Below, one piece after another: positions 58,894 through 64,000 of a stretch of DNA of 64,000 bases (the stretch's first letter is position 1; each line of letters opens with the position of its first letter). The DNA is from CAYJAD01 sp964370015 (GTDB lineage Bacteria; Desulfobacterota; Desulfovibrionia; Desulfovibrionales; Desulfovibrionaceae), in assembly GCA_964370015.1 (NCBI GenBank), contig CAYJHD010000002.1, forward strand, positions 17,865 through 81,864, in the 5' to 3' direction. The notes beneath the pieces are model-generated. The model had not been told where the DNA came from and searched no databases. It worked only from the letters and a program-made list of their open reading frames with translations. The translations under genes were made by a program, and so were the position numbers.

Positions 58894-59006
58894 ATGATGC
58901 CTAATTCAAAAACCATGCCTACTTTTCTGCGTGTGAAGATTGTTAGGTGGTGAAGGTTTTCAATCATTTTTTCACGCCAAGCAGAGAATAAATTTTTTAA
59001 AAAGGG

Positions 59007-59030
59007 ATTTGTCAGAAAAAACTGACAAAT
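59007..59030 (+). promoter_or_regulatory. 9-bp perfect inverted repeat before the sigma-54 activator gene
   Basis: ATTTGTCAG (59007-59015) and CTGACAAAT (59022-59030) with a six-A spacer, 83 bases before the ATG. Geometry fits the binding site of a Fis-type HTH dimer, so autoregulation by the activator encoded next is a reasonable guess. A hairpin followed by TTTTCTG also allows attenuation. Confidence 0.45.
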
Positions 59031-59112
59031 TTTCTGAAAAGCATGACAGGTAGAAATGAATGCTTATCTTTTGTGAAAGAGTAAAAAAATTTGTGTAGGA
59101 GAATCCCGTGCC

Positions 59113-60510
59113 ATGCAAAAAATTCTTGTAATTGATAAGGATGCAAGCACTCACGACCTTGTTGACGCTGTAAGCGTTCCTTTTGGCTTTGAAGTGCTCC
59201 ATGCCACAAATCTTGACGAAGGTTTGCAGTTGGGGGCCATGGGTGTAGATGTGGTTTTGCTGGAGAAAAATCTTCCAGATGGTGATGGTATAGCGAGTAT
59301 TCGAGAGATGCTAGCACTTGCTGGAAATCCTCATGTACTCATGGTTTCGGAATTTGCCAATGGAGATATTGCGGAACGTGCTTTACGTTCTGGCGCATGG
59401 GATTTTTTGTGTAAACCACTGTATTTAAAGAATGTTTCGCAAGTTTTGGAGCAAGTTTTAAGCCATAGGCAAGATAGATGCGTCGATGTTATGGATGCGT
59501 TGCTTCGCTGTGAAAATTTTGTGGGCAGTAGTCCGGCTTTGTTGGCTGCTTTGGAGCGTATGCATGAAGCGGCTCAATCTGGCTCCAATGTGCTTATTTA
59601 TGGTGAGACGGGCACGGGAAAAGAGCTTTTTGCGCGTATGCTACATAAAAATTCAGAACGCAGCGCAGATGTTTTTGTTACGGTGGATTGCGCCGCTCTT
59701 ACAGAAAACTTGGTGGAAAGCCATCTTTTTGGGCATGCACGTGGTGCGTTTACCGGTGCGGATAGAGCTAAGGAAGGGCTTTTGCTTAAAGCGCATGGAG
59801 GCACCTTATTTTTGGATGAAATGGGGGAATTGCCTTTATCCATGCAAAAAGTTTTTTTACGTGTGTTGGAGTTACGTCGTTTTCGACCGGTGGGTATGGT
59901 AGATGAGGTACCCAGTGATTTTCGTTTAATTGCCGCTACCAATAAAGATTTACATGCCATGGTAAAAGAAGGGAAATTCAGGGATGATCTTTTATATAGA
60001 CTACAAGGCATTATAATACGCATTCCTCCATTACGTGAGCGAAAAGAAGACATTGCGCCCTTGGCAGAATTTGCCATGAAAAATTTTTGTGAGAGAAAAT
60101 CGCTCCCTTTAAAATCTTTTAATGCAAGTTTTCTAGAAACGTTGTGTGCGTATACGTGGCCTGGGAATGTTCGTGAGCTCATCAATACGGTGGAACGAGC
60201 ATGTGTGGTGGCTAAGGATGAACAGCAGCTTTATGCTGTGCATTTGCCCACCGATATACGTGTGGCTGTGGTGCGCGATCGAGTACAAGAAGATGCGCAA
60301 ATCGCACCGCCTATTTTGCAAGGGGCTTTTTTTCTTACTACCGACGAAGGAACTCCTTCGTTGAAAGAATGGAAAAAATATACAGAACATACCTATGTGC
60401 AAAGAATTTTAGCTCAAAATAAGGGCGATATTCGAGCTTGTGCACAAATGGCAGGGGTTTCTCGCGGGCATTTTTATGAATTATTAAAAAAACATAATAT
60501 TACTTTGTAA
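59113..60510 (+). CDS. Sigma-54-dependent response regulator with Glu at the phosphosite
   Basis: This 465-residue NtrC-family activator has an N-terminal receiver-like domain at 1-120, an AAA+ domain with Walker A GETGTGKE (164-171), the sigma-54-contacting GAFTGA loop (211-216) and Walker B TLFLDE (231-236), and a C-terminal Fis-type HTH (GDIRACAQMAGVSRGHFYELLKKHNI). In the receiver the phospho-accepting Asp is E51 (VVLLEKNLPDGDG), and the N-terminal acidic pair reads IDKD. K101 of the CKP motif is kept. It is thus unlikely to be phosphorylated normally and may be constitutively active or ligand-controlled. AGGAG lies 11 bases before ATG 59113. No kinase gene is adjacent; hcp follows 161 bases downstream in the same direction and is a candidate target. 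Confidence 0.88.
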   Translation: MQKILVIDKDASTHDLVDAVSVPFGFEVLHATNLDEGLQLGAMGVDVVLLEKNLPDGDGIASIREMLALAGNPHVLMVSEFANGDIAERALRSGAWDFLCKPLYLKNVSQVLEQVLSHRQDRCVDVMDALLRCENFVGSSPALLAALERMHEAAQSGSNVLIYGETGTGKELFARMLHKNSERSADVFVTVDCAALTENLVESHLFGHARGAFTGADRAKEGLLLKAHGGTLFLDEMGELPLSMQKVFLRVLELRRFRPVGMVDEVPSDFRLIAATNKDLHAMVKEGKFRDDLLYRLQGIIIRIPPLRERKEDIAPLAEFAMKNFCERKSLPLKSFNASFLETLCAYTWPGNVRELINTVERACVVAKDEQQLYAVHLPTDIRVAVVRDRVQEDAQIAPPILQGAFFLTTDEGTPSLKEWKKYTEHTYVQRILAQNKGDIRACAQMAGVSRGHFYELLKKHNITL

Positions 60511-60671
60511 GAGAGCAAAGCCATATGTACAGAAAAGGTCTTTTGTCTATTTTAAGCTAATATAAAATGGTGAAAAAACTTCTTAAGATACAAATAAAAA
60601 ACTATGGACATGAATGTTGTTTTGTGTCTAATATATTGGTATCAATAGAAAATGTATCTAAAGGAGCGTTT

Positions 60672-62285
60672 ATGTATTGTAATCAGTGTGAACAAACGGC
60701 CAAAGGTAAAGCCTGTGAAAAAGTGGGCGTGTGTGGTAAAAACGAACATGTGGCACAATTGCAAGACGAACTGGTGCATGCTCTGCGCTGGTTGGCGCAA
60801 CGATGTTTGCAAGCTGACGCTCAAGGTATGGGAGATATAAAGGTGGATGCCTTCGTGGCAAAAGCGCTTTTTCATACCTTAACCAACGTGAATTTTGATC
60901 CTCAAGTGCTCGAAGGGTGTATTTTACAATCGTTGGCTTTTCAAAAAGATATGGCTGAAAAGCTAGGGATTGCAACAAAAGAAGAGGCGCAAGGCGTTGA
61001 AACAATGCGTCAAAAGTTGCATGAGCAGGCCTGGTCTGTGGCGTCCATGTCTTCTCAAGAAGATATTAACTCACTCATGCAATTGGTGCTTTTTGGTAGT
61101 AAAGGTGTGGCTGCCTATGTGGATCATGCGGCTATTTTGGGCCAGCAAGGGGATGCAGTGTATGCCTTTCTTAAAAAAGCCTTGGTGGCAGGCATGCCTT
61201 CAGATCAAGGGCAGCAGATGGAGCTACAAGATTGGCTTAATCTTGCCCTAGAATGCGGACAAGCCAATATTCGTGCCATGGAACTTTTGGAAAAGGGCAA
61301 TACTGAACAATTCGGGCATCCGGAGCCCACGCCTGTGGCCTTGGGGCATAAAAAGGGCAAAGCCATTGTTATTTCTGGTCATGATTTGCTGGATTTATAT
61401 CACCTACTACAGCAAACGCAGGGTAAAGGTATTTTCGTATATACGCATGGGGAAATGATTCCGGCGCACGCTTACCCAAAATTAAAAGCCTTTCCGCACT
61501 TGGCAGGACATTTTGGAACGGCTTGGCAAAATCAAGTGAAGGAAATGGCGGATTTTCCTGGAGCCGTGCTGTTTACCACCAATTGTATTCAAAACCCCGG
61601 TGGGCATAAGGATAAAATTTTCACCACAGGTGCTGTGGGTTTTCCGGAAGTGGTGCACTGTCCTTGGGGTGATTTTTCTGCTGTCATTGAAAAGGCTTTG
61701 GCCATGGATGGTTTTGCAGAAGATGTTTCTTTGGGCGAAGTCACGGTGGGCTTTGGCCGTAAAACCATGCTTGATGCCGCTCCAGCCGTGCTTGATGCTG
61801 TGAAAACAGGCGCGCTGAAGCATATTTTCCTGGTGGGTGGTTGTGATGGTGCCAAGCCCGGGCGTAATTACTATACAGAATTTGTGGAAAAAACCCCTAG
61901 TGATACCATAGTTCTTACCTTGGCATGCGGTAAATTTCGCTTTTTTGATAAAGATTTGGGCACGCTCGGACCTTTCCCGCGCTTACTTGACATGGGGCAA
62001 TGCAATGATGCGTATGCCGCTGTACAGGTGGCTTTGGCCTTGGCGCAGGCTTTGAATTGTAGTGTAAATGATTTGCCTTTGTCCTTGGTTTTATCGTGGT
62101 ATGAGCAAAAAGCCGTATCTATTTTCTTAAGTTTGCTTGCCCTTGGCGTGAAGAACATACGCCTTGGGCCTTCTTTGCCGGCTTTCTTATCTCCGGCGGT
62201 GTTGCAGGTGTTGGTGGATACATGGAATGTGCACCCCATTACTACGGCTCAAGAAGATTTAGATGCGCTATTAGCCAGTAAATAA
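60672..62285 (+). CDS. hcp: Hybrid cluster protein (class I), NO reductase/hydroxylamine reductase
   Basis: Hcp is a cytoplasmic iron-sulfur protein that reduces nitric oxide (and hydroxylamine in vitro) and protects from nitrosative stress. The 537-residue form is the class I type of strict anaerobes: the N-terminal cluster cysteines are C3, C6, C15 and C21 (CX2CX8CX5C). The hybrid-cluster ligands are all recognisable: the His of SGHDLLDLY, Glu of YTHGEMIPAH, the cysteines of TTNCIQNPGG, VGGCDGAKPGR, LACGKFRFF and MGQCNDAYAA, and the Glu/Lys of SWYEQKAV. The start at ATG 60672 has AAAGGAGCG upstream; an in-frame extension to 60567 is not credible. It follows a sigma-54 activator gene. I did not find the CRP-type HcpR box or a frdX-type ferredoxin gene here. 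Confidence 0.95.
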   Translation: MYCNQCEQTAKGKACEKVGVCGKNEHVAQLQDELVHALRWLAQRCLQADAQGMGDIKVDAFVAKALFHTLTNVNFDPQVLEGCILQSLAFQKDMAEKLGIATKEEAQGVETMRQKLHEQAWSVASMSSQEDINSLMQLVLFGSKGVAAYVDHAAILGQQGDAVYAFLKKALVAGMPSDQGQQMELQDWLNLALECGQANIRAMELLEKGNTEQFGHPEPTPVALGHKKGKAIVISGHDLLDLYHLLQQTQGKGIFVYTHGEMIPAHAYPKLKAFPHLAGHFGTAWQNQVKEMADFPGAVLFTTNCIQNPGGHKDKIFTTGAVGFPEVVHCPWGDFSAVIEKALAMDGFAEDVSLGEVTVGFGRKTMLDAAPAVLDAVKTGALKHIFLVGGCDGAKPGRNYYTEFVEKTPSDTIVLTLACGKFRFFDKDLGTLGPFPRLLDMGQCNDAYAAVQVALALAQALNCSVNDLPLSLVLSWYEQKAVSIFLSLLALGVKNIRLGPSLPAFLSPAVLQVLVDTWNVHPITTAQEDLDALLASK

Positions 62286-62327
62286 TGTATAAAATGTTTT
62301 CATGTGAGTAAATACTGCAAAAATATG

Positions 62328-62369
62328 GAAGCCCTGTGCGTGATAGAGCATGGGGCTTCTCGTTTTTTT
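62328..62369 (+). terminator. Rho-independent terminator of hcp
   Basis: GAAGCCC (62328-62334) pairs with GGGCTTC (62353-62359), with further pairing inside (TGTGC/GCATG), followed by TCGTTTTTTT. Confidence 0.88.
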
Positions 62370-62473
62370 GAGCTGTTTTATGGCAACATGGTTTTATCTT
62401 TGTATAAAAAAATTATGAGTGCTGGGGATTATGCGTAAAAGGTGTTTTTTTTACTAGAGGATGGACTCTTGCA

Positions 62474-62529
62474 TCCTTGAGGGAAATTGCTTATGGTGCC
62501 TAGGCATTTAAGAGGTATATCCTCAAGGA
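62474..62529 (+). promoter_or_regulatory. Leader hairpin that covers the ribosome-binding site
   Basis: TCCTTGAGG (62474-62482) pairs perfectly with CCTCAAGGA (62521-62529). The 3' arm contains most of AAGGAG (62525-62530), the ribosome-binding site for ATG 62536. An inner palindrome, TGCCTAGGCA (62497-62506), makes a second stem. Folding would hide the site, as in an RNA thermometer or a protein- or sRNA-controlled leader. Confidence 0.5.
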
Positions 62530-62535
62530 GTAAAA

Positions 62536-63900
62536 ATGAAAAAAATAGTAATATTCGGCTTATTAGCTTTGTCCATATGCGGTATGGGGTGCACTGCCAC
62601 ACGCACAGGCATACAACAAACTCAAGAGCCTAGAGCCGTTACTGTTGCCGATTATACTCCTAGCATTGTGGAGGTGCGTAAAGCCATTTTTTCTGGAGTA
62701 CATGCGGCTAAATGGCGCGCGCAAGATAGGGCTCCGGGGCTTATTTATGCCACCAATAGATGGCGTGGTTCTTTAGTGACGTTGGCTGTTGATTATACGG
62801 CCACCACGTATACCGTTTTATATAAAGACAGCACTGACGATGATTATTCAGCAGAATCCGGTAATATTCCCAAGGATTTTCCTCGCTGGGCAAGCTTTAT
62901 TGCCAAAAATATTGACGAAAAAGTTGCTTTATTGGGACAAGAGGCGCAAGCGCAAATCCGAGCTTTTCCGCGCATAGCCCCCGCATTGCCGGGAGAGCCT
63001 GTTACTTTAGAAGGCAAGGAAGATGTAGATTCTTTCAAGCTTGAGAATAGGCGAGATGATAGCTTAAGCACGTTTTTCGATGCGCAAGACAGAGCCACGG
63101 TGCCCGTGGGAGGCTCTCAAGAGCAAGTAAAAGACGTGTCTTTGCCAAAAGTAGGTCCAGCGCAAAATTCTACGAAAAATTCCGCGCAAAACCCCACCGT
63201 GGAAGAAAGGGAGTTGGATGACCCCATGACCTTGGAGCAAGAAGATATGCCTGTGGCACCTGCGCCCATTTCCAAAGAAAAAAAGGTTGTAAATCCCACC
63301 CCAAGTCAAGATATTGAGGCGGAATCAGCCCCAAAGAAGATGACCACATCTGCAACGCCTTTGTCTTCGCTTACTCCTTTACCTACAGCTTCAAGCAAGA
63401 CGGTGGATAAAGCGCAAGAGTTAGAAAATGCGTCACCTGTACCTTCAAATGCAGAGCCAAGTGATGAGCAAAGTGTTAAGCAAAGTCCTATGGTGATGAA
63501 GGCCGTGCCTGTGAACTTATTGGTTCCGGAACATGCCGCGCCAAAAGTAGAACAGCCTGTGTTGGCAGAAGAAAAGGACGTGAAAGAGCAAGCCGCACCA
63601 CCAGTTCAAGATGATGCGTCTTCTGCAGCTTCCCCCGTGAAACCTTCTGAGGAAAAATTATCCGTCGAGCCTGCATTAGAACCTGCTCCCATATCTACTT
63701 CACCGGTTTCAACATCAGGTCCGGAATTGGAGCCGGTGCCCGTGGTTAAACCTCAAGATTCTAAAGCTGAAGACGTACCGAACGTGATACGTGCCATTCC
63801 TGTGCAGCTCTTGGTGCCACAGTCACAAGGAAGTGAGGTACAACCCCCTCAAGGTGAGGCAGTTCAAGATTCTGGCCAGCAAAGCTCACCAAATATCTAA
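62536..63900 (+). CDS. Exported Pro/Glu-rich protein, possible lipoprotein
   Basis: The 454-residue secreted protein has an N-terminal signal with cysteines in SICGMGCTAT. C19 after GMG could be lipidated, but -3 is Gly, so the lipobox is atypical. A folded domain of about residues 35-140 follows (RKAIFSGVHAAKWRAQ, GSLVTLAVDYTATTYTVLY). The rest to the C-terminus is a disordered, Pro/Glu/Ser/Lys-rich tail. In the tail a segment occurs twice: KAVPVNLLVPEHAAPKVEQP (about 318-337) and RAIPVQLLVPQSQGSEVQPP (about 418-437). I do not know the family; a periplasm-spanning or surface-anchored protein is possible. Translation may be controlled by the leader hairpin. Confidence 0.6.
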   Translation: MKKIVIFGLLALSICGMGCTATRTGIQQTQEPRAVTVADYTPSIVEVRKAIFSGVHAAKWRAQDRAPGLIYATNRWRGSLVTLAVDYTATTYTVLYKDSTDDDYSAESGNIPKDFPRWASFIAKNIDEKVALLGQEAQAQIRAFPRIAPALPGEPVTLEGKEDVDSFKLENRRDDSLSTFFDAQDRATVPVGGSQEQVKDVSLPKVGPAQNSTKNSAQNPTVEERELDDPMTLEQEDMPVAPAPISKEKKVVNPTPSQDIEAESAPKKMTTSATPLSSLTPLPTASSKTVDKAQELENASPVPSNAEPSDEQSVKQSPMVMKAVPVNLLVPEHAAPKVEQPVLAEEKDVKEQAAPPVQDDASSAASPVKPSEEKLSVEPALEPAPISTSPVSTSGPELEPVPVVKPQDSKAEDVPNVIRAIPVQLLVPQSQGSEVQPPQGEAVQDSGQQSSPNI

Positions 63901-63923
63901 TATATTTTAAAGCATACATTTTG

Positions 63924-63955
63924 AGCCTTAGAGTCTAATCTTTAAGGCTTTTTTT
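63924..63955 (+). terminator. Rho-independent terminator of the lipoprotein-like gene
   Basis: AGCCTTA (63924-63930) pairs with TAAGGCT (63943-63949), followed by seven T. Confidence 0.85.
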
Positions 63956-63957
63956 GT

Positions 63958-63989
63958 GGAAAAGAAAACCTCCCGCTAGGCGGGAGGTT
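63958..63989 (-). terminator. Terminator of a minus-strand gene beyond the window
   Basis: AACCTCCCGC (63967-63976) pairs with GCGGGAGGTT (63980-63989). On the minus strand TTTTCTTTTCC follows, so it should end a convergent gene whose coding part lies past position 64000. Confidence 0.75.
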
Positions 63990-64000
63990 CTAAAAAGCTT

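Noticed and set aside
60511..60671. HcpR (TTGTGA-N6-TCACAA) box or a clear sigma-54 -24/-12 element upstream of hcp
   Set aside because: No match to the HcpR pattern. The best GG-N10 candidate, TGGACATGAATGTTGTT, lacks the GC at -12 and correct spacing.
1..64000. tRNA or rRNA genes, CRISPR arrays, insertion sequences, integrases or prophage genes
   Set aside because: No cloverleaf-like T-arm, no regularly spaced repeats and no transposase or integrase motifs were seen on either strand.

Overview
The window most resembles a moderate-GC member of the Desulfovibrionaceae or a close relative. This is inferred from gene content alone. The indicators are a class I hybrid cluster protein with the CX2CX8CX5C N-terminus, a large type I-secreted adhesin with an N-terminal retention module, feoAB linked to small exported proteins, HD-GYP and hybrid-kinase signalling, methyl-accepting chemotaxis proteins, and a glycogen locus. 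I see no rRNA, tRNA, CRISPR array, insertion sequence or prophage, so it reads as ordinary chromosome with accessory islands. The species cannot be named from this.

Layout. (1) 0.25-5.4 kb, minus strand: a tightly packed six-gene operon. It encodes a double-cubane/2-hydroxyacyl-CoA dehydratase-like iron-sulfur protein, its ATP-dependent activase, a membrane polyferredoxin of the NapH type, two further membrane proteins, and a second dehydratase-like paralogue that has lost four of six cluster-binding cysteines. This is the best candidate for an undescribed system. (2) 5.6-17.4 kb: iron acquisition. A TonB receptor, a PepSY membrane protein and an exported protein (minus) diverge from feoA-feoB (plus), with Fur-like palindromes built into both promoters. 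feoAB is followed by two paralogous 105-residue exported proteins flanking a DUF4198-type protein, then an ABC transporter with two accessory genes. (3) 17.6-23.2 kb: a chemoreceptor, a TauE/SafE permease, cobS, a cob(I)alamin adenosyltransferase and an MFS carrier. (4) 23.3-30.5 kb: a 1760-residue LapA-like adhesin followed by a tandem-HD, HD-GYP c-di-GMP phosphodiesterase. (5) 30.7-34.0 kb: a hybrid histidine kinase paired with a MglB-like sugar-binding protein and no permease. (6) 34.3-39.7 kb: tex, a small zinc-ribbon protein, a glycosyltransferase and glucokinase. (7) 39.8-49.2 kb, minus: a glycogen locus with a debranching enzyme, a GT4/5 glycosyltransferase, a GH57 enzyme, and a single 1419-residue protein that fuses a GT3 glycogen synthase to a GT35 phosphorylase. 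(8) 49.6-58.4 kb: a four-PAS hybrid kinase, a second chemoreceptor, a small orphan protein, an orphan TctC-type binding protein, a tautomerase and an AI-2E family protein. (9) 58.4-64 kb: a non-coding stretch dense in inverted repeats, a sigma-54 activator whose receiver phosphosite is Glu, hcp, and a lipoprotein-like protein whose ribosome-binding site is predicted to be closed in a hairpin.

How it may work together (inference). The sugar-binding protein/kinase pair, glucokinase and the glycogen genes suggest sugar sensing and carbon storage. The adhesin and the adjacent HD-GYP enzyme suggest c-di-GMP-controlled surface attachment. The two Fur-box promoters suggest one iron-responsive switch for the TonB and Feo routes. 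The dehydratase-like operon promoter has a weaker site of the same layout, which may link that iron-rich system to iron supply.
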